From JBGAJN01 sp044224905 (lineage in GTDB: Bacteria > Verrucomicrobiota > Verrucomicrobiia > Limisphaerales > JBGAJN01): a stretch of DNA of 64,000 bases. The notes under the pieces are model-generated. The model saw only the letters and a list, made by a program, of their open reading frames with translations, made no database searches and was not told the origin of the DNA. A program made the position numbers and the translations under genes. How positions within the stretch are numbered: position 1 is the first letter of the stretch; each line of letters begins with the position of its first letter. Positions 26,746 through 35,669 of this stretch are shown piece by piece. The stretch is from assembly GCA_044224905.1 (NCBI GenBank), contig JBGAJN010000001.1:1798001-1862000 (forward strand). Direction: 5' to 3'.

Positions 26746-29007
26746 ATGAATCCATCACAGTCGTTTTGTCGTCGCGCCGCGGGCGCTGTTGTTGCGTTGG
26801 TCGCCGTTGCGTTCGCGTTGAACGCGCGTGCGATCGACACCAATCTCCTTTTTCAATCCTCCACTGTAGGCGTGGGCACGAATACCGCACTCAAAGGCAT
26901 CGCCATCCGGCTCGCGGGAAATGCGGCCGTGTGTTTCGACACTGAACTGATGCGCATGTCCGGCGGGTGGGTCGGTGGCTTTGTTCCGCCGGTGAAGCTG
27001 ATGTCGCGCGGCGAGTTTCCGATGAGTCAGGGTGAAATCGCTTTCGTGGCACCCGTGCTTCCCGGTTGGTGCGTGCGCGGCGACGAGAACAAAGATCCGC
27101 GTGCGAAACAAATCGGACCGCTCCCCGCGACGTGGGCGAAGTGGCGCGGCCTCTACGTCCACGGCGACAAGGTCGTGCTGAGTTACACCGTTGGTGATTG
27201 CGAGATTCTTGAAATGTCGGAATACGATGCGGCCGCTGGCGAGTTCGTGCGCGCATTCAATTTGGGCCCGTCATCGCGCCCGCTTTCGTTACTGTTGGGT
27301 TCCAGTGAGAACAAACCATTCTCGGCCCAAGTTGAAACCGTCGGAAAAATCGATACGGCTTCGGGGTCCAAAGCTTCCTCTTCAATGCACGGCAACGAAT
27401 GGATCAGCTTCTCCGCGCATAAGTCGCCAATAAAGTTTCGCATTCGTATCAAGGCCAAGCCGGCAGGTGGTGGTTCGAGCGCTGGTGTTGCATGGGTCAA
27501 CGCGGCGACACCGATCGCGGATCTGAAATCCTTCACCACCGGCGGCCCAGCGCGCTATCCGCAGCCCGTCGAAACCAAAGGCGAACTCGGTTTGAACACG
27601 CGCGCTTACACGGTGGATACGCTGACCGTGCCCTACGAAAATCCGTGGAGTGCCGAGATGTTCCTCGCGGGCGTGGACTTTTTCTCCGATGGAAAGCGCG
27701 CCGCCGTTTGCACGTTCCACGGCGACGTATGGGTGGTTTCCGGCATCGACGGTAGCCTCGCGAAATTGTCGTGGCGACGCTACGCCTCGGGGCTTTATCA
27801 CGCGCTCGGGTTGAAGATCGTAAAGGATCAAATCTACGTCCTCGGCCGCGACCAGATCACGCGCTTGCACGATCTTAACGGCGACGGCGAGGCGGACTTC
27901 TACGAGAATTTCAACAACGACTGTTTCATTACCACGAACTTTCACGAGTTCGCGTTCGATCTGCACACCGACGAGCATGGGAATTTCTATTTCACCAAGG
28001 CCGGGCCCGTGCGCAATGGCGGCCGCGGCTTCGCGGAAATCGCGGATCATCATGGCGCGATGTTCAAAGTGTCGCCGGACGGGAAGAAGTTCGAAGTCGT
28101 CGCCACCGGTTTTCGCGCGCCGAACGGCATGGGCGTCGGTCCCCACGGCGAATTGACCAGCGGCGACAACGAAGGCACGTGGACGCCGATGTGCCGGTTG
28201 AACTGGATCAAGCCCGGCGGATTCTACGGCGTGGTGCCGCTGGCGCATCGCGCCGAGACGCCGACGGATTACGACAAGCCGATCTGCTGGTTCCCGAAGA
28301 ACGTGGATAACTCCAGCGGTGGACAGGTGTGGGTCACGACCGATCAATGGGGCCCGTTCAGCGGGCACATGCTGCACCTTTCGTACGGCACGTGTTCCCT
28401 CTTTCACGTGCTCAAGGAAGAGGTCGATGGCCAGGTGCAGGGCGGCGTGGTGCGGTTTCCGTTGAGCTTCAACAGCGGCATCATGCGCGCGCGCTTCAAT
28501 GCCGTGGATCACCAGCTTTACCTCGTGGGCATGAAAGGCTGGCAGACCAGCGCGGCGAAGAACGGCGGCTTCCAACGTGTGCGGTTCACTGGCCAACCCG
28601 TCTGCATGCCGCTTGAAATGCACGCGCGCAAAAACGGGATGGAGATCACGTTCACCACGCCGCTCGATCCGGCGAGTGCGAACGATCTGGAGAATTATTC
28701 CCTCGAACAATGGAACTACGTTTGGTCGTCGGCTTACGGTTCACCCGAAATTTCCGCGCTCGCGCCGGCGCCGATTCCGTCGGACAAAGGCGGCACGGAA
28801 TGGGCAAAAACTCAGAAGGAAGTTCAGCAGCACGACCCGGTGACGTTGAAATCCGCGAAGCTTTCCGCCGATGGTCGCACGCTCTTTTTGGAAATCCCCG
28901 ACCTCAAGCCGGTGATGCAGATGAAGATTAAGTATCAATTGAAGTCTGCTGCCGGCGCCGACGCGGAACAGGAGATCTATCAGACGATCAACAAACTTCC
29001 GCGTTGA
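26746..29007 (+). CDS. DUF6797/PQQ-dehydrogenase-like exported propeller protein
   Basis: The ATG at 26746 gives a signal peptide (MNPSQSFCRRAAG... ending ALNARA) and ~753 residues. The first third matches the DUF6797 layout of Verrucomicrobiota and Planctomycetota: LAGNAAVCFDTELMRMSGGWVGGF and an opening propeller strand. The middle has propeller blades (VVSGIDGSLAKLSWRRYASGLYHALGL and DLNGDGEADFYENF, a calcium-like D-x-D-x-D loop). Relatives are large exported proteins with cytochrome or heme-binding modules, but no CxxCH motif appears here. It probably acts in the periplasm on sugars or related substrates. This is family-level inference. Confidence 0.8.
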   Translation: MNPSQSFCRRAAGAVVALVAVAFALNARAIDTNLLFQSSTVGVGTNTALKGIAIRLAGNAAVCFDTELMRMSGGWVGGFVPPVKLMSRGEFPMSQGEIAFVAPVLPGWCVRGDENKDPRAKQIGPLPATWAKWRGLYVHGDKVVLSYTVGDCEILEMSEYDAAAGEFVRAFNLGPSSRPLSLLLGSSENKPFSAQVETVGKIDTASGSKASSSMHGNEWISFSAHKSPIKFRIRIKAKPAGGGSSAGVAWVNAATPIADLKSFTTGGPARYPQPVETKGELGLNTRAYTVDTLTVPYENPWSAEMFLAGVDFFSDGKRAAVCTFHGDVWVVSGIDGSLAKLSWRRYASGLYHALGLKIVKDQIYVLGRDQITRLHDLNGDGEADFYENFNNDCFITTNFHEFAFDLHTDEHGNFYFTKAGPVRNGGRGFAEIADHHGAMFKVSPDGKKFEVVATGFRAPNGMGVGPHGELTSGDNEGTWTPMCRLNWIKPGGFYGVVPLAHRAETPTDYDKPICWFPKNVDNSSGGQVWVTTDQWGPFSGHMLHLSYGTCSLFHVLKEEVDGQVQGGVVRFPLSFNSGIMRARFNAVDHQLYLVGMKGWQTSAAKNGGFQRVRFTGQPVCMPLEMHARKNGMEITFTTPLDPASANDLENYSLEQWNYVWSSAYGSPEISALAPAPIPSDKGGTEWAKTQKEVQQHDPVTLKSAKLSADGRTLFLEIPDLKPVMQMKIKYQLKSAAGADAEQEIYQTINKLPR

Positions 29008-29030
29008 GGCAGTGGTGGTGGACGAAGCGG

Positions 29031-30158
29031 CTATTTCAGTCGCTGTAACTGCCGGCGGGTTACGAACTGATCGAATTGCGCGACGACGAAATACGCCCAA
29101 CGCTGGCGCAGCTTGTCCAGCCATGAGCGCGTGCACCATTGTTCCACAGTGACCGCGCGGCTATGGCTCAACAAGGTTTTGAACCACGCGCTGGTCTCCG
29201 TTCGCAGCGCTTGGTTTTCCACGCGCACCATCAGTTCGTAATTAAAATCCAAACTCCGCGGATCGATGTTCGAAGAGCCCACGTAGACGGCTTCTTCGGT
29301 GAGCACGAGTTTGGCGTGGAGGATCTGCGGCTCGTATTCGTAGATCTCGATCCCGGCAGCGAGGAAGCGGCGATAAAGACTCTGCGTGGCCGTCCGCGAA
29401 ATGGGCACGTCCGACTTGCCCGCCAGGATCAACTGTACGCGCGCGCCACGCTGAGCGGCGCGGCGCAAGGCGCGCCGCATTCGCAAGGGAGGCAGGAAAT
29501 AGGCGGAAACGATCTGGATGCGATCCGCATGCGCGAAGTCATGAAGGAGCGCGCGTTTCAATGGGTTGAAGCCGCGTCCGGGGCCGGTCAGCAAAAGTTC
29601 GCAATCGTGGGCGGCGATCTGCTGCTTGGCGGCCGACTTGCGGAACTGCGAGAATAGTTTGTGACGGAACTCGGCGAGTTCGAACATTTCGTCGAATGAC
29701 GCGGAGAGTTTGGTGACAAGCGGGTTGGAGAGTTGCATTCCCAAATCGCACCATCCCGAGTTGAGGCCGTCGCCGTTGTATTCCTGCGCAAGGTTGAACC
29801 CGCCGACGACGGCGAGGCGATCATCGCAGATGAGGAGTTTGCGATGGTTACGGATGGCGAACCGATCGTATTGAATGGGGTTGAACCATCGCACTTCACC
29901 GCCGACGGCTTGGAGCGGGCGAAAAAACTCCGCGTCGAGCTCATATGAACCAAAGGCGTCGACCAGTATCTGGACGCGGACCCCGCGTTGGGCGGCCTCG
30001 ATGAGCGACGCTAGAAAGTCCCGGCCCACCGGATCATCGGCGTAAATGTAGCTTTCCAATTTCAGGGAAGCGGTGGTATTCGCGATCGCAGCAAGCATCG
30101 CCTCAAACGCTGCGCGCCCGTGGGGGAGCAATTGCAGTGGTGAAACGTTGGTGGCCAT
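29031..30158 (-). CDS. Phospholipase D-like cardiolipin synthase
   Basis: The start at 30158 gives MATNVSPLQLLPHGRAAFEAML and ~375 residues. There are two HKD motifs. The first, NHRKLLICDDRLAVVGGFN, is complete (HxKxxxxD). The second, LHAKLVLTEEAVYVGSSNID, has Glu where the Asp of HxKxxxxD normally sits. Such enzymes make cardiolipin from phosphatidylglycerol or exchange phosphatidyl groups. There is no N-terminal membrane helix, unlike ClsA, so it is closer to the soluble ClsB/ClsC type. It converges with the DUF6797 gene, 23 bp apart. Confidence 0.9.
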   Translation of the reverse strand: MATNVSPLQLLPHGRAAFEAMLAAIANTTASLKLESYIYADDPVGRDFLASLIEAAQRGVRVQILVDAFGSYELDAEFFRPLQAVGGEVRWFNPIQYDRFAIRNHRKLLICDDRLAVVGGFNLAQEYNGDGLNSGWCDLGMQLSNPLVTKLSASFDEMFELAEFRHKLFSQFRKSAAKQQIAAHDCELLLTGPGRGFNPLKRALLHDFAHADRIQIVSAYFLPPLRMRRALRRAAQRGARVQLILAGKSDVPISRTATQSLYRRFLAAGIEIYEYEPQILHAKLVLTEEAVYVGSSNIDPRSLDFNYELMVRVENQALRTETSAWFKTLLSHSRAVTVEQWCTRSWLDKLRQRWAYFVVAQFDQFVTRRQLQRLK

Positions 30159-30305
30159 CGGCGCGGAGAATACGCACGCGGCTTGCCGGTGGCAATGGAC
30201 CAAGTCGGCCTCGCCGTCGTGCGTTGCGCGATGAAATGCGCTTTACAAACTCTGGTGTTCTCGGTCGATTGTGCGCGTCACCAAATCTTCAACGCACTAC
30301 GCATC

Positions 30306-31328
30306 GTGAAAAAATACAACGTCGGCATCATCGGTTACGGCTGGGTCGCCACCGCGCATATCGCGGCCATCAACGCCACTGCCCAGGCGCAGGTCACCGC
30401 GGTTTGTTCCTCGCGCAAGCTGGATTCCGCCAAGGTCAGCGCGCAGCACGGGAGCAACATCACTTGCTACACCGACCTGAAAAAGATGCTCAAGGACCCG
30501 AGCATCGATGCGATCTCGATCTGCAGTTATCCCTATCAACACGCTGATCACGCTGTCGCGGCGGCGCGCGCGGGCAAGCATTTGATCATCGAGAAGCCAC
30601 TGGCGCTCTCGTGGGCTGACTGCCGTCGCATCGAAGCGGCGGTGAAGGCCGCGAAGGTGAAGACGTGCGTGTGCTTTGAGTGCCGGTGGTCGAGCCAGTT
30701 CCTCGTGACCAAGGCGGCAATCGACGAAGGTTTGCTCGGCACGTTGCACTACGGCGAGGTGGATTATTATCACGGCATTGGACCGTGGTACGGCCAGTTC
30801 CGCTGGAACGTGAAGAAGAGCGCGGGCGGGAGTTCGTTGCTCACGGCGGGTTGCCACGCGCTCGACGCGTTGATGCTGTGCATGGGCGACGACGTCGTCG
30901 AGGTCACGAGCTACGACACGAAGTCGAAGAGCAAGATTTTCAAACCGTATGAATACACGACCACGAGCGTCACGATCTTGAAGTTCAAGAGCGGTCGTGT
31001 GGGCAAGTGCTCGGCGGTGGTGGATTGCCTCCAGCCATACTATTTCCACACGCACCTCTGCGGCAGTGAAGGCAGCTTGCTCGATAACAAATTCCACTCG
31101 ATGAAACTCCACACGAACAAACACGCGTGGAGCACGCTCGCGATGAAGATGCTCGATTCCGGCGACGTTTCGGATCATCCGTACACCACGCAGTTCCAAG
31201 CCTTCTTCGATGCGCTCGACGCGGGAAAAGAAATGCCGCTTACCAGTCTCGCGCACGCATTGCGGACGCACCGCGTGATGTTTGCGGCGGACAAGTCTGC
31301 TGAAACGGGCAAGTCGGTGAAGGTGTAG
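30306..31328 (+). CDS. Gfo/Idh/MocA family oxidoreductase
   Basis: The GTG at 30306 starts VKKYNVGIIGYGWVATAHIAAIN, the Rossmann NAD(P)-binding opening; the longer ORF has no homology-like leader. The ~340-residue protein keeps the EKPLALS motif (Lys of the active site, ~residue 99) and a C-terminal beta-sheet domain with GCHALDALMLCMG. Members oxidise sugars, inositols or related polyols. The substrate is not readable from sequence. It stands alone between a divergent phospholipase gene and a noncoding gap. Confidence 0.9.
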   Translation: MKKYNVGIIGYGWVATAHIAAINATAQAQVTAVCSSRKLDSAKVSAQHGSNITCYTDLKKMLKDPSIDAISICSYPYQHADHAVAAARAGKHLIIEKPLALSWADCRRIEAAVKAAKVKTCVCFECRWSSQFLVTKAAIDEGLLGTLHYGEVDYYHGIGPWYGQFRWNVKKSAGGSSLLTAGCHALDALMLCMGDDVVEVTSYDTKSKSKIFKPYEYTTTSVTILKFKSGRVGKCSAVVDCLQPYYFHTHLCGSEGSLLDNKFHSMKLHTNKHAWSTLAMKMLDSGDVSDHPYTTQFQAFFDALDAGKEMPLTSLAHALRTHRVMFAADKSAETGKSVKV

Positions 31329-31479
31329 ACTCCGGCAGAATCATTTCGCAGGGGCGCAGTTCGGCCGTGAACAAGACGCGGCAAAACTTGCGCCCCTGTC
31401 CATTTTTACACCGGCAGGATTTGCGGTGCTCTTCGAGCAATTGGCGTGAGCCCGCGTTGATGTAACGGAGGATAAACAC
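31240..31479 (-). CDS. Possible small Cys-rich SEC-C-like protein
   Basis: A 79-codon minus-strand ORF contains SCRCKNGQGRKFCRVL, which follows the layout of the SEC-C zinc motif (CxC then K/R-x-F-C) though the last Cys pair is degenerate. It runs into the end of the oxidoreductase gene on the other strand and over the hairpin at 31349-31398. Because of this overlap I treat it as a weak candidate; it could be a chance ORF. Confidence 0.25.
   Translation of the reverse strand: MFILRYINAGSRQLLEEHRKSCRCKNGQGRKFCRVLFTAELRPCEMILPESTPSPTCPFQQTCPPQTSRGASAMRARDW
31349..31407 (+). terminator. Possible terminator after the oxidoreductase gene
   Basis: CAGGGGCGCA at 31349-31358 pairs with TGCGCCCCTG at 31389-31398 (10 bp) around a 30-base loop. 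It is followed by TCCATTTTT, 20 bp beyond the oxidoreductase stop codon. The long loop lowers confidence. Between it and 31690 I see no further gene. That stretch is lower in GC than its neighbours and contains TTATTCACA-like AT patches. Confidence 0.4.
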
Positions 31480-31689
31480 AAATTTCCCCGCACGGTTTTA
31501 ATCAAGTTGTCCGCTCTGGCGCCGCGCAAGTCGCGGGCTCGGCGAGAGTTGGAAACGCTTCTGAGTTATTCACATTTGGCTGTGAGTAATTTGTCAGCAA
31601 GTGAGGTTTGATTCCGAGTGCTGCGGCCGGTATTTGCACACGCTGAACCAACTCACTTTTGGCGCGAACCGTGCTGAATAACGAACCGT

Positions 31690-32139
31690 ATGAAATCACT
31701 CTTGCTCGCAATTTTTCTCTTCGGACTCAGCGTCGCTTCCTCGCGAGCGTTGCCGTTGCGTGACTCGCTCGCGATGTTCGAATCCGGCGCCACGGTTGCA
31801 GAACGTTCGGAGGCCGATCTTATGCGCGGCGGTTCCGGCGAGATCAGCCGTTTTCAAATAATGCCCGACGTCTGGCGCGCCTACAGCCCGTCGTCGGAAT
31901 ATGCGAATCCCGAAGTCGCGTGGACAGTCGCGCGGAAAATCCTCGATGATCGGATGCGTCATTTTCAGCAGATCACCAGTCGTCCCCCGAATGCTGTGGA
32001 AGTTTATCTTTTGTGGAACAAGCCCGGTCACTTCGAGTCCGCCGGGTTCGATCTCAACAGCGTGAAGAAAACCTACCGCGCGCGGGCCGAACGTTTCGGC
32101 AACCTCTACTCGCGCCTCAGCGCGGTGGCGGTTCGTTGA
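31690..32139 (+). CDS. Small exported lysozyme-like (transglycosylase-fold) protein
   Basis: The 149-residue protein starts with a signal peptide MKSLLLAIFLFGLSVASSRA. The core GGSGEISRFQIMPDVWRAY, then VAWTVARKIL and AVEVYLLWN, follows the outline of soluble lytic transglycosylase (GH23) folds: a Glu early, a GRFQI-type strand-turn, and an A-x-x-x-WN end. It may cut or bind peptidoglycan. The match is from pattern memory and short. Forty-nine bases separate it from the PQQ-propeller gene. Confidence 0.5.
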   Translation: MKSLLLAIFLFGLSVASSRALPLRDSLAMFESGATVAERSEADLMRGGSGEISRFQIMPDVWRAYSPSSEYANPEVAWTVARKILDDRMRHFQQITSRPPNAVEVYLLWNKPGHFESAGFDLNSVKKTYRARAERFGNLYSRLSAVAVR

Positions 32140-32188
32140 AGTGGGCAATTCGCTTGCTTGCTGACGTTGGCGGATTTTCAATCCGCCG

Positions 32189-33424
32189 ATGCATCGCCCA
32201 ATTCCGTTCCTCTTAGCTGGTCTCTTTTTACTTCATTCCTTTGGCGTCGCGGCGGATCAGAACTGGCCGCGCTTTCGCGGGCCCAACGGGTCGGGCGTCG
32301 GCGTGGCGGACCTGCCCGCGCAATGGACTCCGGCGAACCGCAAGTGGACGGTGAAACTTCCTGGGGTGGGACACGGTTCGCCAGCAGTGTGGGGCGAGAA
32401 AGTTTTCGTGCTCTGCGGCAACGCGACCTCGGGCCAGCGTGTCGCGGTTTGCGTCAACGCCGCCGATGGAAAAACTCTCTGGCAACAATCCTTCGACAGC
32501 ATCGCGTATCGCCACCACAAGTTTAACAGCCTCGCATCGAGCACGCCGGCTGTGGACGCGGAGCGCGTTTACTTCACGTGGGGAACGCCGCAGAAACTCA
32601 CCGTCCTCGCGCTTACTCACGACGGCAAGAAGGCGTGGGAAGCGGATCTTGGACCGGTGCGCCGCGAACACGGCTTCGCCTGTTCGCCGATCGTTCACGA
32701 GGATTTGGTGATTCTCTCCAACGATCAGGAAGCCGACTGCGCGTTGATTGCGTTGGATAAAAAGACCGGCGCGGTTCGTTGGAAATTACCACGCACTGAG
32801 AATCATTCGAACTTCGCGACGCCCTGCATTTACACGCCGCCGGGCGGCAAACCGCAGGTCATCGTCACGAGTTGGCATCTCGGTGCGACCGGCGTCGATG
32901 CGGCCACAGGCAAGCAACTCTGGCAAAAGCCGCTGTTCGCCAACAAAGCCGAGCGCGCCATCGGTTCGCCGTCTACGTCCGGCGAATATCTGATCGTCAA
33001 CTGCGGCTTCGCGGGGAATCCCAAGCACGTCGTGGTGTTGCGTCCGGGCAAGACCACGGGCCCGTTGGAGGAAGTGTGGCGTCTCGAAAAGTCCGTGCCC
33101 CACATTCCCTCACCGTTGATTGTCGGCGACCGCGTGTGCCTGTGGAGCGATCAGGGAATCGTGAGTTGGGTGAAGCTGCAATCCGGCGAAGTCGTCTGGC
33201 AGGAGCACGTCGACGGTGAATTTTTCGGTTCGCCCGTCGCCGCCGGTGGAAAACTCTTCAGCGTCGACAAAACGGGCAGGGTGTTCGTGCTCGCGGCCGC
33301 GGACAAGTTTCAATCGCTCGGCATCAACGCGCTCAACGACACCAGCCAGTCCACGCCGGCGATCGCTGGTGGACGGATGTTCGTGCGCACCTTTTCGCAG
33401 TTGCACGCCATCCGCGCCAATTGA
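32189..33424 (+). CDS. Exported PQQ/BamB-like beta-propeller protein
   Basis: The 411-residue protein begins with a signal peptide (MHRPIPFLLAGLFLLHSFGVAA) and then WPRFRGPNGSGV, typical of exported pyrrolo-quinoline-quinone repeat proteins of Planctomycetota and Verrucomicrobiota. Repeated blades carry phrases such as VNAADGKTLWQQ, ALDKKTGAVRWKLP and VDAATGKQLWQK, the WD/PQQ-like tail of each blade. Family members act as BamB-like scaffolds or binding proteins. It ends one base before the stop of the convergent methyltransferase gene. Confidence 0.88.
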   Translation: MHRPIPFLLAGLFLLHSFGVAADQNWPRFRGPNGSGVGVADLPAQWTPANRKWTVKLPGVGHGSPAVWGEKVFVLCGNATSGQRVAVCVNAADGKTLWQQSFDSIAYRHHKFNSLASSTPAVDAERVYFTWGTPQKLTVLALTHDGKKAWEADLGPVRREHGFACSPIVHEDLVILSNDQEADCALIALDKKTGAVRWKLPRTENHSNFATPCIYTPPGGKPQVIVTSWHLGATGVDAATGKQLWQKPLFANKAERAIGSPSTSGEYLIVNCGFAGNPKHVVVLRPGKTTGPLEEVWRLEKSVPHIPSPLIVGDRVCLWSDQGIVSWVKLQSGEVVWQEHVDGEFFGSPVAAGGKLFSVDKTGRVFVLAAADKFQSLGINALNDTSQSTPAIAGGRMFVRTFSQLHAIRAN

Positions 33425-33425
33425 T

Positions 33426-34436
33426 TCACGGCGCTTCGTCCGTTACGTCGTTGGGTTCCTCGCTGGCGAAAAGCGGCATCGCTTGCGTGATCACGTCGTC
33501 GTCGCACGCCCATACCTGTAACGGTTCGCACTTGTCCTTCTTGATTCGGCGAAACTCGTCGGGGTGCGTGCGTTTGTTGAGCGTGCGTTCGTGAACGCCC
33601 GTTGAGTCACAGCCGAGAATACGTGCGTAAGGTTTGTAAACGCGTGGCGTGCCGAGGACGCGTGTGGCACCAATCGGCAAAGCGGGTGCGGGCCGGCGAT
33701 CAAGCACGAGAAAGCTCACGGGCAAACTGCTCAAGTCCACCCCCGCGATCTCCGCGAAGCGTGCCCAGTTGCCATCCATGAAAATCTCCGGCGGCGACGG
33801 CGCGAAATGATGGCACCAATGGCGTTCGTTTCCCGGCGCGAGAATGCCGCAGCGTTCCTGATGCGTGCACGGCGCGACCACTCGCAGACGATCGCGCAAT
33901 CGCTCCCGGATCGCGATCAGCGTTAAACTCGCCTCGTAGGTTCCGGGTTCCACCCAGATTATGGTCGTCGCCTGCGCGGCGAAGTCTGCCAACTCCTCGA
34001 CCTTCGCTGGTTCGAGTTCCGTCAACACGTGGCTGATCAACACCAGCGACGGCTTTTCAATGAGGCCGACGTTGACGCTGAGCTTGGGATATTTTTCGCG
34101 CGCGCGGCGGGCGGCAAATTGCAGCGCCAGCGACGAACGATCCCACAGGTGAACTTGCGAGACCGATTCGGCGCCGAAGTGATCGAGGAACGCCCGGTGC
34201 GCGATGCCGCTGCCGCAGCCCCAATCTAGCGCGTCACCGCCGGGTGGCGTCCAGCCGCGTTGCGTGAGTTCGGCGAGCACGTAATCCCATTTCCAGCCGA
34301 TGCGTTGCGCGAATGTCGCGTCGTAACTCGCGAGGTCGCGTTCGGTCTGCCAGTAATCCTGCGCGCCCGCGGTGCCGGCAATGAAACCTGCACGCATCCG
34401 TTCGAGCGCCCGCCAATCGATCGTCGTCCAGTTCAT
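33426..34436 (-). CDS. Rsm22-like ribosomal small-subunit methyltransferase
   Basis: The start at 34436 (MNWTTIDWRALERM) gives ~336 residues. The N-terminal half is a class I methyltransferase with DWGCGSGIAH as the SAM loop. A cysteine set CTHQERCGIL ... HWCHHF follows, with the spacing seen in the Rsm22 family, where Cys residues near the C-terminus bind an Fe-S or zinc centre. Mitochondrial Rsm22 is needed for assembly of the small ribosomal subunit. The gene lies 11 bp after the next methyltransferase gene. Confidence 0.82.
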   Translation of the reverse strand: MNWTTIDWRALERMRAGFIAGTAGAQDYWQTERDLASYDATFAQRIGWKWDYVLAELTQRGWTPPGGDALDWGCGSGIAHRAFLDHFGAESVSQVHLWDRSSLALQFAARRAREKYPKLSVNVGLIEKPSLVLISHVLTELEPAKVEELADFAAQATTIIWVEPGTYEASLTLIAIRERLRDRLRVVAPCTHQERCGILAPGNERHWCHHFAPSPPEIFMDGNWARFAEIAGVDLSSLPVSFLVLDRRPAPALPIGATRVLGTPRVYKPYARILGCDSTGVHERTLNKRTHPDEFRRIKKDKCEPLQVWACDDDVITQAMPLFASEEPNDVTDEAP

Positions 34437-34447
34437 CGCGTGAAAAC

Positions 34448-35644
34448 TCAGGGTGCTATCGCCAGCAGCGAATCGAGCGCGTGATGTTGAATGCCGAAGT
34501 GCGTCTTCAACTCGATCAACTGTTCCCGCGCCGCGGTGTTCGTGAACGGCTCGCGCTCGCGCACGGCGGCGAGCATGAGATTCTTCGGTGTGTGTTCGGT
34601 GGAGATGAACTCGAACAGCTTCGTCCGGTAACCGGCCCATTCGAGATACAGCGCGCGCAAGCCGTCGGTGAGCCATTCCGAAAGGCGTTCTTCCATGACG
34701 CCGTGGCGCAACACCGGCGCGAGCAGGGCGGGGTGTTGCAATTGCGGACGAAGTTCCTTGTGGCAGCAGGGCGCGACCACGATGAGCGACGCGCCCGATT
34801 CGATGCCGCGCCGGATCGCCGCGTCCGTAGCAGTGTTGCAAGCGTGCAGGGCGATCAACGCATCGAGCTTCGGCAGCGTGGCGGTTTCAATATCGCCACG
34901 AATAAAGCTCAGCGTCTTCGCGCCGATTTTCTTCGCGAGCGTGTTCGTGGTGACCACCAAGTCTTCCCGTGTTTCGACGCCGCTCACTCGGACGCGCAGC
35001 CCAAGTTGCCGGTTGAACAGATGCCACGCGCCGAAGGTGAGATAGCCTTTGCCGCAACCCATGTCGGCAATGACGAGCTCGCACTGGGCCGCGCTTCCGC
35101 CAATCCAGCCCGCGTCCGTGGCGAGGTGCGTGAGCGTCTCGAGGTAGCGATTGATCTGGCGATGCTTGTCCGACATCGATGCGCGCACCTTGCCGTTCGC
35201 TTCGGTCACGCCGAGACCGTTGAGCCAATCGTTCGCGGAGGCCTGCAGAACGTCATTCTTCGGCTGATCGTGCGCGCGCGTGGGCGCGGCGGTCGTCGAT
35301 GGTTTGTGCGCGACGAGTCGCGGTGCGCCGCTCTCGGGGAAAAACAACTGCCAGTCGCGTTCCGTCGTGCCGAGCAGCGCGCTCCGGAATTCCGCGCCGA
35401 GTTGTGTGCGCAACCACTCCGCCGCTTCGCCGAGCGGGACGTTGCGCGTCAAGTCGTTGGTCGCGTGGCGCAGCGTGAGCGAGAGATGCGGCGCACCGCG
35501 CAATTCGATGAGCCGACCGAGAATCTTCTCCGGACGCGCGCCGCCGGGGGCGGGTCGCGAGAGGGCGAGCTTGGCGAAAGTTCCTTCGTCGAGGCTGAGC
35601 GTGAATCGCTCAAGGAACGCCGCCACTGGATCGGATTGCTTCAT
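34448..35644 (-). CDS. SAM-dependent methyltransferase (Methyltransf_32-like)
   Basis: The 398-residue protein has an N-terminal domain without clear motifs (1-140) and a C-terminal class I methyltransferase domain. There, ADMGCGKGYLTF is the SAM-binding loop, LHACNTATDAAI is an acidic or catalytic helix, and VVAPCCHKEL is a conserved segment typical of PF13679. Methyltransf_32 enzymes include tRNA- and protein-modifying members. The target is unknown. It shares an apparent operon with the large DUF748 gene and the Rsm22-like gene. Confidence 0.85.
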   Translation of the reverse strand: MKQSDPVAAFLERFTLSLDEGTFAKLALSRPAPGGARPEKILGRLIELRGAPHLSLTLRHATNDLTRNVPLGEAAEWLRTQLGAEFRSALLGTTERDWQLFFPESGAPRLVAHKPSTTAAPTRAHDQPKNDVLQASANDWLNGLGVTEANGKVRASMSDKHRQINRYLETLTHLATDAGWIGGSAAQCELVIADMGCGKGYLTFGAWHLFNRQLGLRVRVSGVETREDLVVTTNTLAKKIGAKTLSFIRGDIETATLPKLDALIALHACNTATDAAIRRGIESGASLIVVAPCCHKELRPQLQHPALLAPVLRHGVMEERLSEWLTDGLRALYLEWAGYRTKLFEFISTEHTPKNLMLAAVREREPFTNTAAREQLIELKTHFGIQHHALDSLLAIAP

Positions 35645-35669
35645 CGGCTCGACAGTAACGCGACGCGGC

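Noticed and set aside
27382..28710. 442-codon minus-strand ORF
   Set aside because: It is a shadow of the DUF6797 gene, with His/Arg/Ala-rich composition typical of antisense frames in GC-rich DNA.
33426..34841. 471-residue version of the Rsm22-like gene
   Set aside because: The extra N-terminal part is Arg/His-rich, overlaps the next gene and lacks homology-like features; the ATG at 34436 fits the conserved opening.
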